The position numbers and the translations under genes are program-made. 15,797 bases of DNA. It comes from Antrodiella citrinella. Its lineage: Eukaryota > Basidiomycota > Agaricomycetes > Polyporales > Steccherinaceae. How positions within the stretch are numbered: the first letter of the stretch is position 1; every line of letters begins with the position of its first letter. Below the pieces are notes generated by a model that saw only the letters and a list, made by a program, of their open reading frames with translations, ran no database searches and was not told the origin of the DNA. The stretch lies in contig SGPM01000483.1 in assembly GCA_004802725.1 (NCBI GenBank), positions 1-15,797 of the forward strand. Direction: 5' to 3'. Shown here in pieces: positions 1 to 9,453 of the stretch.

Positions 1-128
1 AAACGAACGACGAGAAGAAAGGTGCAGCATGAAGAAGAGAGGCGGACAGAGGGAAAGATACGAAGGGAAAGACGACTCGGAAGATGATACCGTTGATACG
101 ACGAAGGGAAAGATAACGATACGACCAA

Positions 129-156
129 GCCAACCGCCAACCGCCAACCGCCAACC
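129..156. repeat. four perfect copies of a 7-bp tandem repeat
   Basis: GCCAACC is repeated four times head to tail (129-135, 136-142, 143-149, 150-156). It lies just beyond the stop codon of the minus-strand gene that ends at 190, so it would fall in that gene's 3' untranslated region or terminator area. No function can be assigned. Number of copies may vary between strains. Confidence 0.9.
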
Positions 157-189
157 TCCAGCAGCCACCATGAGAGGTCATTCGTGTTC

Positions 190-864
190 CTAGAGGTTAG
201 GTGGGTATGTCAACCTGACGAGCCCTGCCATGTACATGCGGGCGAACATAAGCGCGGCCGTGCAGCGGTTGCGAGCAGGGCGCAGTATTCCATCAGGGCC
301 CGCCATGCAGTTATAAGCTGTGAACCTAGTAAGGTGTGGCGGTCGTTGAGTGCTCATTCAAGTTTGTAAGATAAAATAAGTAAGAACATACTTGTCACGG
401 TAGATCCCCGGCTGCACTCCACGGACTACGACATGGTGGAAATCATCCCTTTCGCAGTCGCAGCAGTCGCAATCGTCAAGGTCTTGATGATGGCAGTTTT
501 GAAACGGATCGTGCTTCGGAGGCGCAGAGCCGTCAGCGGGGAATGAGTTCTCAGCTGGACGACCGGGGTTACCCAAGTCGTCGGCTTCGGGGACCTCCGT
601 CGTCGTTGTCGCAGGCAAAAGCATGCTGGGAGATGATGGTCTGGTGGACGATATTGGTGTGGGAGTGGGAGTGAAAGGTCGAGCATACGTTGGCTCTAGG
701 CCGGGGTTGAGAGAGTCGTCCCGGTGAAGGTAGTCAAGAGCGGTTTCGGAATGGGTGGACGGCAAAGACCCGTCATGCAGTCTGGGGCTCCACGAAACCC
801 CAGGACCGGTGAGGAAGGCATCACGGCGAGGGATGTCGGTGGTGTCGAAGTAGGATTGGCCCAT
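190..864 (-). CDS. two-exon gene, RNase H1 N-terminal / viroplasmin-like domain protein
   Basis: Exon 1 is 864..392 and exon 2 is 325..190, joined across a 66-nt intron (GTATGT..TACTAG), giving 202 residues. The start at 864 begins the motif MGQSYFDTTD; longer upstream reading in the same frame is unlikely because it runs through a TATA-like stretch. The first ~140 residues are Pro/Ser/Thr-rich and probably disordered, with an acidic Cys/Asp/His cluster (DDCDCCDCERDD) near 138-149. The C-terminal ~55 residues read VVVRGVQPGIYRD, then after the splice a helical stretch ending ALMFARMYMAGLV. That is the pattern of the RNase H1 N-terminal / caulimovirus viroplasmin-like fold (V.RG..PGIY...), which binds RNA:DNA hybrids in RNase H1. 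No RNase H catalytic domain follows. Such stand-alone domains are common in Agaricomycetes and their role is unknown. The fold call is from motif reading; exon 2 is supported mainly by frame and fit. An alternative acceptor 8 nt downstream gives a poorer frame. Confidence 0.6.
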
Positions 865-933
865 CGAAACAAAAGACGAAAGTGAATGAGAAAACTTGGA
901 GGGAAGAGGGAACAAAGAGGGGATGTGGTCATA

Positions 934-962
934 GGTGTGTTTAAATAGTATTAGAACACACC
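934..962 (-). promoter_or_regulatory. TATA-like element inside an inverted repeat
   Basis: On the minus strand a TATTTAAA-like box lies about 80 nt upstream of the start codon at 864. It sits in the loop of a perfect 8-bp inverted repeat, GGTGTGTT (934-941) and AACACACC (955-962). Position and composition fit a core promoter of the viroplasmin-like gene; whether the flanking repeat binds a regulator is unknown. Confidence 0.35.
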
Positions 963-1351
963 GACAAACGCACTGGCAACTGTCTGCGGTAAGATGGATG
1001 ACTTCTTGGGGGAAGAAGAAACGCGTACATTGATCGGATATCATCAAACGCCTAGAGGAACACAACGAGGCCTTCAGAAGTTGACAAGAACGACCAGAAA
1101 GCCGCAATAACAGGGCCATTTTCAGACGATTTCTCCATCGAGTAAAGATCAAATTCCCATGGTGTCTTCATACTCGAATTCCTACGGAACCCGTTATCCA
1201 TTCTCTTTACAAGCTCTCTCATGTTGTACGCCACATTTACATCCTCCGGACATTGCTTGAGAGATAATTGCGCCACATCCGCATGCAACTTTCATTCCTG
1301 GATTCCACATTTCTACTGTTGGACTAACTTCCTGCCTCCTTCCACCAGATT
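963..1351. other. no supported gene
   Basis: No recognisable gene. The only candidate is a 78-residue minus-strand frame (1288..1052) containing an ordinary-looking stretch (KQCPEDVNVAYNMRELVKRM) but no family motif. Two other minus-strand frames overlap it (1403..1194 and 1614..1324), so frame switching in a decayed minus-strand gene is possible. I could not connect them by sensible splice sites. Confidence 0.4.
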
Positions 1352-1886
1352 TTGACATGTTGGGCCTTCGAATCTTCTGCGGAAGTTCGCAAAGCGAACA
1401 CAAGGCCTTTCCGTGATACGGCCAAAGTGCATGAGCTCAGGGCCTCAGGTTCGGATAACATGACACATGCGTTGTACAGGTTGTTGACTGTCGAGTCGGC
1501 GGGCCTACGCACATCCTCCGACTGCACATCAGTTGGAGGATGTGCATGGGCCCCAATCCTGTGTCGACGGTCGAGGTGTGAGGTGTGAGATGCCCTGACT
1601 CGGAGACCAGGCAACCGCAGAAGCGGTGAGACCGTTGATGGGAGTCGCGCTGCCGGTCCAGAATCTTGCTGACAAGGAGGTGGCAGCGAGAGAGGTCGCC
1701 GAGTGCATGGCTTCAGGAACGGAATGTGTCCTCAAACTTGGAGGTAACCGTTGAAGGAGTATGCGTAGTAGATGAAGTCCCGTTCACAGTATTAGCCACC
1801 AAGTAGACTGTATTATTGTGACACACTTACCTGCAGGTGCTCCAAGACAACCGCGGGCTTCAGGGAGGCACTTAAAGGTTCTCTAG
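1352..1886 (+). pseudogene. unrecognised coding-like segment, copy A
   Basis: On the plus strand a frame with normal amino-acid composition runs from about 1352 (ESSAEVRKANTRPFRDTAK, then HALYRLLTVESAGLR). A second frame continues from about 1603 with QATAEAVRPLMGVALPVQNL and EVAAREVAECMASGTE up to a possible donor at 1744. A last exon 1837-1886 would finish GAPRQPRASGRHLKVL and stop (intron 1744..1836, 93 nt). The link between the first two frames needs an intron near 1541-1602 with a weak donor. The segment is homologous to an inverted copy at 3580-3845, whose translation aligns (ATAEAVRPLMGVAL against ATTKAVRLLVRAAV) but carries a stop. I do not recognise the family. It may be the 3' part of a decayed gene or of a dispersed repeat. 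Confidence 0.3.
1555..1840 (-). repeat. inverted diverged repeat, copy A
   Basis: The reverse complement of this stretch matches the plus strand at about 3580-3845. The best-preserved block is about 90 bp around CAGGTAAG, with TCACAATAATACAG and TTGGTGGCTAAT identical in both. Similarity continues outward through GTCTCACCGCTTCTGCGGTT against GTCTTACTGCTTTCGTGGTT. By eye identity is near 80% in the core block, lower outside. This is too diverged for a recent inversion and looks like two old copies of one sequence. Confidence 0.7.
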
Positions 1887-2260
1887 AATGACAAAATGTG
1901 TGCGTCCACAGACAAACAATGAGGTTGTACTTGATCGGTAAGCTGCGCAAAGACGAAATGACAAATAACAGTTAAGCAGAGGGTGAAACTGGGAGTAATG
2001 GACGAATGGGCGTATGAAGCGGAAGACGTGGACGAGGCAGAGACATAGTCTCCGAAGGGCCTGGGCGTAGGTGTGGAGCGGCTGTTGAGATTGAGAGAGT
2101 TGGAAGGCAACATAGTGCGGACTTGAGCACCGAATTTGGTTGGGTCGTCCTTCCGATGGTCAGAGAGGTGCGGTGCTTCGCCGCGTCACTGTGGAAAAGC
2201 GTGATGCCGAGGTTGGATGGGGGGAGCTCGAAAGGCGTACGAGCTCGAATCGCCATCGGA

Positions 2261-2322
2261 CATGGGATCTGGTTCTGCTGTCGAGCTCTTGGAGAGATGT
2301 TTGGATGAAGAGCCCGGAGCGC
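2261..2322. repeat. internal diverged direct repeat, copy 1
   Basis: Begins CATGGGATCTGGTTCTGCTG and ends GAAGAGCCCGGAGCGC. The same two ends recur, spaced wider, at 2633-2718. On the minus strand both encode APGSSS... followed by AEPDPM or AESEPM, so the duplication is seen at the peptide level as well. Confidence 0.6.
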
Positions 2323-2632
2323 TGTTGTGTGTTCTCAACGGACAGGGAGTGCTGGATGAGACGTTGAGTATCGAGAACTCCTGAGCATCCGGAGGGGTGA
2401 GAGACAACGATGTTCGGGTTGTATGTGAGCATGTGGTGCGCCGGAGAGGGGGCTCACGTCACAGCGGTGCGAGAAGTGGCCACATAGAAGCAGTGAGACG
2501 GTCGGGTCTCTCTTTTGGTCTGTTGGGATGGAGCGAGGATGGAGGAGAGAAGTGTATACACTCGCGGGCCTGTTTGCCCTTGCGAGAGACGGCAACAGCG
2601 ACTGGCAAGACTAGGGTTGGAGATTCTGGAAC

Positions 2633-2718
2633 CATGGGTTCTGATTCTGCTGTCAAGATTTGCCTTCGCAGTGGTTCCGTGTCGGACTGAAGAGGTGTGG
2701 AGGAAGAGCCCGGAGCGC
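2633..2718. repeat. internal diverged direct repeat, copy 2
   Basis: Begins CATGGGTTCTGATTCTGCTG and ends GAAGAGCCCGGAGCGC, matching the unit at 2261-2322 at both ends but with about 24 extra bases in the middle. Confidence 0.6.
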
Positions 2719-2776
2719 CAGTGAAACTGCCAGGGGAGGGAGGAGCGACTCCGAGCGAGTCAGGACTCGAAGTCAA

Positions 2777-3498
2777 GAGACGAGGTGTTGTGAGAGGAGA
2801 GAGAAAGATCCACTCACCATCAGAAGTATTTGCTGTCTGCGTCGTCCATGGCCAATACCACTTGTATGCACAATCTGAGATGGGTGGGATGGCCGAGTAG
2901 TACAGAGTGGCGCCACTACAATCCTCCCCTCTTACCGGCTGACCTTGTCGATAGACTCCGGTAAGCGTCGCTTTACTATACGGTAAATCAATGCCTTTAA
3001 AGTACTCCTTTCTTGTTCGTTGGGGCAGTGATTTCTATAGACAAGTGAGCATGTGGAACATGATTGAAAGCGTGAAATGTAATTGGAGAAAGGAGGACTC
3101 AGAGTTCCCGAGATGGGAGAGCAAGGGGAAATGGGAATGGAAGCGCCAAATGGGGCTGGGAGCCCATCTTGGAGGGAGTAGGTTGAATTCTGAAAGGGGC
3201 TGGGGGCACTTGCGTGGAAGGCTTGGGGTGCTAAGCATGGCTACGCGGTGCTGAATCTTGCTGAACTTTGCGATGGTCCGGATAGCGGTCCGGGTATGCT
3301 GGGACTTCACAGTGGCGTCGGTTCCAGCATCGGTGTCGGTGTCGGTCTGTGCCAGCGTTTGAGAATTGTCAGTGAGTTCAATTTCGCCACTCTGAAGATC
3401 TTACGGCTACCTTTTCTTCCACTGAGGTTGGTATACATGTATGTTGTATGTTATCCAGCGATCGGTCTCTGGAAGTTGAATGCCTCACGTTGGAAGCC
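2777..3498. other. no supported gene
   Basis: Short frames exist on both strands (plus 2991-3254, minus 3310-3035) but none shows a motif, and they overlap each other. The minus-strand frame contains a TDTDTDAGTD stretch from a GGTGTCGGT-type microsatellite at about 3329-3346. I see nothing else to annotate. Confidence 0.4.
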
Positions 3499-3541
3499 TG
3501 GGCGCCAACTCTGCTTGGGGTCGGAGCAGAGTTGGCGCCCA
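3499..3541. repeat. perfect 17-bp inverted repeat with 9-nt loop
   Basis: The left arm TGGGCGCCAACTCTGCT (3499-3515) and right arm AGCAGAGTTGGCGCCCA (3525-3541) are exact reverse complements around the 9-nt loop TGGGGTCGG. As RNA or single-stranded DNA this would form a very stable GC-rich hairpin. No poly-U tract follows, and intrinsic terminators of that kind are not used by fungal RNA polymerase II. It could be a hairpin at a repeat end or a footprint of a small mobile element. Confidence 0.9.
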
Positions 3542-3579
3542 CAGTACTAGGCGCCGCTTTGCGAGTTGCCTCAGACTCC

Positions 3580-3845
3580 GAAGAGCACCAGGTAAGCGCA
3601 TCACAATAATACAGCCTATTTGGTGGCTAATTGCTGTGAATAGGACTTTATATACTATTCCGTATTCCTTCTACGGCTGCTCAAGGAGTGCATTTTGCAA
3701 TAAATGGCTTGAGGCACTCGCTGGCAGAGTCGCTACAAGATGGTCACTGCGTGCCACTGAACGGCAGCTCTCACCAGCAGTCTTACTGCTTTCGTGGTTG
3801 CCCGATTTGAAAGCATCTCGCACATTATAGTCGACACCATTCGCA
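3580..3845 (-). pseudogene. decayed coding-like segment, inverted copy B
   Basis: This is the inverted partner of 1555-1840. Read on the minus strand, the frame equivalent to the copy A exon gives ATTKAVRLLVRAAVQ and then a stop codon. The acceptor used to model the last exon of copy A (CCTGCAG) is shortened here to CCTG. A different minus-strand frame, 3913..3671, is open for 80 residues and starts MNMSGSASNSINLAVSDN; it shows no known motif. Copy B abuts the EST1-like pseudogene. Treated as a degraded copy of an unidentified gene or repeat. Confidence 0.4.
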
Positions 3846-3984
3846 GGTGAGATGTCTGTGTTGTCAGAGACTGCGAGGTTGATAGAGTTGGAAGCAGAGC
3901 CGGACATGTTCAAGTTCTCCCTTTCTGGCCCGTGCAGGCGGCAGGCCAGGCTCCAGACTCGCGCCCCTCCTGACTCTTCATCAT

Positions 3985-5037
3985 GTCACACGGAATGCTC
4001 TTCACCAACATCCAACTTTGACGACTTCAAGCCCACACTTGCCGCTTCGACGAGAAGTTGCTGCTTGATGGTACGTCATATCCGTCATCTCCTTCGCATC
4101 TCATTGAATTAATTAGAGTAGTAGGTGGAGAGTCCATTCAGGATCGAGAGCGGATCATGATGGTGATCGCCAATCTAGGCACCGTCTTTGAGTACAGACG
4201 GCCCATCACAGCCTTGCGGTCTGTTTCTGGAATTGAAGGTGGCCGCCGCGATCCCGGCACGGGCCCGCAAATGTCCAACCCCGCTATGTCGCAAAGGGTC
4301 AAGCTCATGGTTGCGAAATGCTGGGACGACGACAAGAAGATGAACGTCGATGGCGAGGGCTCAGACATTGTCCTCCCGCCAGGTGTAAGCTCCGACGTCC
4401 CCCTTCCTTCATCCGTCCCGACTCCCGAGCCTCCCGGTACAGCTGCAACTTACTCTTCAGCTGACCTTCGCGATGCTTTCACACACCTTCAGGAAACCAC
4501 CCGCCAAATGTCGCCATTCGCCACACACATGCTCAATCCCTATATCACAATATTTTTCAAGTTCCTCACTACCATCCTGAAGGACCGACATGCACTAGGC
4601 GTTGTGGAACGCGACATCTACTGGGAACAGATCGCCGCGTTCCTCAACGTTCGCATGTCGCGCCGCCTGCTTGCGAGGGAACGTGAAAGGGAGCGCAACG
4701 ATCCGGGATCATGCTGCTGACGATGGGGTGCGGGCCGCTTTCGGAGAACCGGTAGGCTGGGGAGGGAGGAAAGTCTACGAGCTCGGATTCCGGGAAAAGA
4801 CACGTGGGAGGGATCCGATGGGACGACAAACGGATGGAGTGGGAGGTGGAGGAGGAGATAGACGAAGACGTCGTCGGCAGTTGGACGTGGTGAATGCTCT
4901 GGATGTGAGCACCTATAGTTCGTCTTTCCAGCAAATATGTTACTAATGTGTGTTGTTACTGATGCGTGTCTGTTTGTCTTTAGGCTCGTCGCCGACACTG
5001 ACAGCATCTCCTGCAGTTGTCACAAATGCCGACAACC
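3985..5037 (+). pseudogene. broken EST1/SMG-family gene (telomerase-activating / NMD type)
   Basis: Pieces of an EST1/SMG5-7-type protein can be read in order across changing frames. They are MLFTNIQL then DDFKPTLARFDEKLLLD (frameshift between them at about 4018), an intron at about 4070-4123, RERIMMVIANLGTVFEY, SADLRDAFTHLQETTRQ, MLNPYITIFFKFLTTILKD, ERDIYWEQIAAFL, LTMGCGPLSEN (frame change near 4710), GWGGRKVYELGF (another), and WDDKRMEWEVEEEIDEDV (another). After an intron of about 80 nt ending TTTAG at 4983 comes ARRRH, a stop, and QHLLQLSQMP. These are the hallmarks I know from the EST1 DNA/RNA-binding region of basidiomycete homologues. The C-terminal PIN nuclease domain, expected next, is absent. 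At least four frame changes and an in-frame stop make it a pseudogene. The N-terminal TPR part was not found upstream. Confidence 0.7.
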
Positions 5038-5187
5038 TTTAGGTCCCACGTCCACAGGAATTGTCCTCAAGAGTAAAAAGCAACAACCGATGCACTACCA
5101 GACTTTACCATACTGAGCGTTGCATTATGTGTTCGGTCTAACTTATAATCAAATGACAATCATTTTTTCACACTGCCCTTTAATTAT

Positions 5188-8100
5188 CTACAATTGCATC
5201 ATATCCTCCATCATACCCTGCAATTGTGGAACAGTACCATCCCCCTCATTCTCCCTATTCTCTGGATTACCTTCAGGTTCCTCATCGTCATTCTGTTCTT
5301 CGTCAACCGCCTCTTCTTCCTCTTCCTCATACTGTTCTTCCTCCTCGTCCTCTTCCTCTTCTTCCTCATCCTGTTCTTCATCGTCCAAATCCCGGCTTAC
5401 ACTGGGAAGGTCAAAGCCTGGTATGATAGAAAACATATGGTGATCAGCGAACTTGTTGACAAAGAATTGAGAAAATGCGTCCAAGGTTTGATGGAATGAG
5501 AAAGTGTGTGGTATAGGGTGCTCAGGAGAGAATATAGGGATGAGGTGCACAGCGCGATAAAGCTGGTGAACCGGGATTACTTCCAAGAGCGGTGTCCCGT
5601 CCTCGAAAATGTGAGGAGCGATGGTGTATAAACCGGTGACCCCTTCAAGTTCGTCGTGAGTTCGATAAAACCAATGCACAAGAGCACAGGGGTGCTGTTG
5701 GTTGGCGTGCCGGAATGAAAATAGTAGCTTGATCCTGGCTATGTCGAAACCGCCAGGAATTTCCGCCTCATTCATATCGGGGGCACGCACTAAAGCGCAA
5801 TCGTATCTCGGCGGCCCGTTCCACCACGACGGTGTCGCCCGAATGAATTCACGATACATTCCAGCCGGCCCACACGAGTCGCTGGGTGCAAAGTATGTAG
5901 CAGCTGCAGAGTTGTGCACGAAGGCCTTTGAAGCCGCTACTACCTCGACCGTGATTTCTTCAGGCTCTTGGGCTGTCTCGGAAAGCAGTTGAACGAGGTG
6001 TTCTTGGACGAGATCCACGAAGGAAGGCAGATCAAGATATTCTGCCAGACCGTCAATCGTTGTCGGATAACCTCGTTCTGTAGTTCTGGTTGTGAGCGGA
6101 ACAGCAATCAGATGCAAGTAATGACTTACGTGATTCATGTGCCATACTGATGAATCCCCTTCGACGTGGTCCTTCAAAGTCCCGATCCACGTCACGGTCT
6201 ATTTGAGAACTTGGTTCTGGCTGTGAAGGTTGCGGTTCCTTTTGTCGGAGCCTTAAGGCCTCAATGCGAGCATGTTCCACGTCTACCTCTGCTATGGTTT
6301 CCCGAACGTGTGCTACAGCTGCCGGAAGATACGACTGTTCATCTGCATCAACTACGAAGACAAGCTGACTGAACAATGATGAAAATAGGAGGAACATCAA
6401 AAACTCACACAGAGACGAGACCCGCCGGTACGTGTCCCAAAGTACCCCTCCCTCTAGCATACCTCGGGCTTGAAAGTCGACTCTTGCCGCTGCCAGCTTG
6501 TCCTTCCGCTGGTTGATCAGAAGCATCTGACCCAACGCTTTGAATTTGTTGGTCCGGCGCCACGGCTCCTTGACAGCATCGATATGCTTAGATTCGGTGA
6601 TTGAAGAACACAACCCATTTGGAGCTCCAAATAGAATGGTAAGCCATAGGTAGTGCTTGAGACTATGTTGACGCGGAAGTTCATAGCCTCTCGGACACGC
6701 CCCAGATGTTTGGAATATCGTGCGATATTTGTGATAGCGCGCCAGAGTCTCTTGCATTTGGGCAAGCGTGTCTGCGGTGAAGATGTTGCGCCTGACGAGG
6801 TAGCAGAACTCCAAGAAGGCTCTCAAAGCCTGCACCATGTCATCAGGCACATATCCCAAAATCGCTGGGAGATAAACCTGCGTCACGGTCTACTCTTGAG
6901 CTGAGGACTGTATAAGGCTGCAACATACACCATACCTTCATCAACGCCTTAGAGTCGTCGCCAGTCCATTGCTTGAAGCCACGACCGTGTGGAAAGCGTC
7001 TGAGGCCTGAAAATGGCGGAGCAATAGAGATACTGGGTCGATATATCGGTATTCGTGAAAGTATTAGCTACTGGTTTGCTTACCGTCGATCAATATCATC
7101 CAATATTGCCTTCGCCCGCTTCTTTGAATATGCAAGATTGATATACGCTGTGACCCAGGTAACAATATGATCTTTAAAAGTGCCCTTGATGATCTGATGC
7201 AACAAATCAGGGGCTAATAGCTCATAAATGTCTGCACGAGGGAAGTGATCTGTGAAGGGCTAAGGTAGGAAGTAGCCGGTCAGTCTGAACTGCTCTGGTC
7301 ACATCATGTGGAAAAGGCTGACTTACAGGCACGTCGCCAACGATACCCAATTCATCCCAAAGTTGGCCCAGAGTGAACGTTTCTTTATACGCGTCAATTA
7401 GGTCTTGATTGCGCTCAATGCCATCTGAGGTGTCAAGAGCACTTTTATTTGCGGTACATCTGCAATACATGAACTCTATCGTAAGCCACCCAATAGCTGT
7501 CTCTGCAAATAAGTGACGTACTTAGCGCACCAGCCTTGAACAATTGATGCTAGTATTACCTGTTCAGGATAATCCGCAATGTATGGACCCAAGCCGTAGA
7601 TAATCTTGCGGTAGAATCCGTCCCCACATTGCGTCAGAATCGGGGTTGTCATGCCTGTACGCAGTGGCTCTAGAATGCGAGCTAGGGATGCATGGAATAG
7701 TTTCCGACGCCACTTTCGATAGTGCACATCATCCCTATCCTGGTTTGTAACTAGAAATAAGCATGTGAGTACTTGATGGGACATACTACACGGCGCACTT
7801 GAAAGTCAAGACATACACTTCGGAATGGCCAAAAAACCAATTACAGACACAGCATTACGATGCGCCCGCCGCACCTGGTTATGCACATTTCCGATTGAAA
7901 GGTACAAGGGATAATAATCCGTCTGTCCAGTGGCCACGGAGACGGTGGTCTTATCGCTGCCCAAGATGATGGGCACGAAAGAGGAATCCTCCGTAGTGGG
8001 ATCGTCTGCAAAGATACGGTCCTAACCCAGCATTATGAAAATCAAACTGTAACTCCATGGCTAGGGTACGTACCGCTTGATTCCATACCCAGTTCCCGGA

Positions 8101-9225
8101 CATGAAATTCTGAAAGCGCCGTTGGTTGGCACTATCGAATTCCTTCAGAGGCGCAAAGTCAATTTCCCCAGAGAAATCGGGATTTGCCAGCATCTCCTCC
8201 ACGACGGCCTTCGGATCTCGAAAGAAAATTTCGTGCTGATAGTCCATCCACGAAGGGACATCGGTATCGGGACGATCTTCGTTGTATTGCATCGTGAACG
8301 ATTGCCATCCAACACCACCAACCTCAATGTGATCAATCGTGTTATACAGATCTGCGTGATCAACGAATGGGGGACGGCCTCCTGACTGGAGCAGAGAGGC
8401 TTTCCAAAGTTCGCAGAGTGTATCGATCTTGGCCCCCGACATCTTGGATTGAGCATATAGAAGCTCTGCCGCCTCGAAGGCAACTCGATCTTGAAATGGG
8501 TAGTAGTCACCTTTGGGTCGAGACTTTGAGAGAGGCGGGGCCGCATTGGGGCCAAGCTTAGCACCCTGTTTATCGAATCTTTGTCCTGGTGATATGCAGT
8601 CTTGTTGAGTGCAATGATCTGTCTATATGTTGCCGTAGACCTTACCGTTGATCTTGCTATGATATTCGGTGTGTCTCGGGTCAGGTGGAAGATCATCTAC
8701 AGCCTGACCTTGCGCAACCGGTTCAAAGTCTTCGTCTGCTGCACGTTCCATTGCCGCACGTCTCGGTTGGGGACGGGGTATCGATTCCGTGGATTCTGCA
8801 TCGCTCATATCTCCAGGAGCTTCCGGAAAAGCATCTAGGGATGCGAATTGATCCCGGGCGTCGTCTTCATTTTCTCTGTGAGGCGACTGCTCGCGAGAAG
8901 GCGACTGCGGTCCATCCTCATGTTCATTGTCCGCGTCAGACATAACTCGCTGAGGCCGTACACGATCAGGCTGAGCGACAAAATGCGTTAGCCATTAGCC
9001 TTAGTCAACTGGCGAAAATAAACTTCTCACCAGTGTTGCATCCGGCTCATCAAAGAGATAATGAGCTTGGATTTCATGTTTTTTGCGAAGATGTCGTCGC
9101 AAGCCTTTGTGGTCCTTGACGTGCGACTGACATCCTGTAACTAAGCACTTTATAGTCCCCCTGACAATATTCTTGTATCTGCGTCCTGGGCGCGGAGGGA
9201 CTTCAATTTCTTCGTCGTCCAACAT
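5188..9225 (-). CDS. Plavaka transposase, 11 exons, intact frame
   Basis: Exons: 9225..9031, 8970..8646, 8585..8074, 8021..7817, 7750..7522, 7459..7327, 7259..7084, 7032..6936, 6877..6411, 6368..6130, 6077..5188. Introns are 42-67 nt; the total is 3,468 nt, 1,155 residues, with no internal stop. Residues 27-50 form a C2H2 finger (C27, C32, H45, H50). The Plavaka body follows: KMSGAKIDTLCELW, PIILGSDKTTVS (D367), LSIGNVHNQVRRAHRNAV, GLGPYIADYPEQV, GWCAKCTAN (C487, C490), LAPDLLHQIIKGTFKDH (D551, H554), GFKQWTGDDSKALMKVYLP, ALRAFLEFCYLVRR (E647), LPRQHSLKHY and SSITESKHI. The tail has EFIRATPSWW and a Glu/Asp-rich end. By analogy with RNase H-fold transposases D367, D551 and E647 are the likely metal-binding triad, with CxxC in the insert; that assignment is inference. 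It would excise and insert the element in the nucleus. The 42-nt intron at 6410..6369 is the least certain splice. Confidence 0.9.
5281..5390. repeat. CTC/TTC-rich low-complexity tract in coding sequence
   Basis: An imperfect trinucleotide tract (CTT, CTC, TTC, CCT) on the plus strand encodes the Glu/Asp-rich tail of the transposase on the minus strand (DDEEQDEEEEEEDEEEEQ and similar). The hydrophobic frames on the opposite strand here are only its complement. Tract length is likely to vary between element copies. Confidence 0.85.
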
Positions 9226-9453
9226 TTAGCCTGGAGGTCGCAAAATTATCAGTAAATCGATCCGCAGGCAAGAGTGTCAGCAGAATTTGTAAAACTTTGA
9301 CGCAATTGGGACAAACTGCGCCACATTTGAAGGGTCGCCACCGATTGAAAGGTGAAATGATTACCAGTGAGGCTCTGTTGGCATCCGAGACGCCGTTGTT
9401 GGTTTTCCCATTCCACGACACTGGTCTCCTCCATTTTGCGACGACGCTCCTCA
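9226..9453. promoter_or_regulatory. shared divergent promoter region of the Plavaka gene pair
   Basis: These 228 bp separate the start codons of the transposase (minus, 9225) and the partner gene (plus, 9454), so both promoters and 5' leaders must fit here. No clear TATA box is visible. A weak inverted repeat, GACGCAATTG and AAACTGCGCC (7 of 10 pairs), occurs around 9300-9323 and may be chance. A shared control region would coordinate the two genes; this is inference from layout. Confidence 0.5.

Larger units (their letters stand above)
1887..2776 (-). pseudogene. Ser/Pro/Thr-rich minus-strand reading frame with two stops
   Basis: One minus-strand frame stays open from 2776 down to 1883 except for stops at about 2459 and 2186. 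Its translation is rich in Ser, Pro and Thr, for example GSFTGAPGSSSTPLQSD, PDAQEFSILNVSSSTP and MLPSNSLNLNSRSTPTPRPF. This is the composition of a disordered N-terminal region in many basidiomycete proteins. The stops could be removed by introns (a GTGAGC donor lies at the first one), but no complete model could be assembled and no domain is recognisable. It is either the unstructured part of a multi-exon gene or a decayed one. The stretch holds an internal diverged duplication (2261-2322 and 2633-2718). Confidence 0.25.

Noticed and set aside
358..1152. Full-length 264-residue reading of the minus-strand frame as one unspliced gene
   Set aside because: The part above 864 passes through a TATA-like region and has no protein-like character; the end after 392 runs into a clear GTATGT donor, so a two-exon model starting at 864 is preferred.
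5194..5499. Plus-strand frame with a long hydrophobic, membrane-like translation
   Set aside because: It is the exact complement of the Glu/Asp-rich tail of the transposase; GAG/GAA codons read backwards give Leu/Phe/Ser runs.
8145..8696. 183-residue minus-strand frame overlapping transposase exons 2 and 3
   Set aside because: It reads through an intron and in the wrong frame of exon 3; the Plavaka motifs are in the other frame.
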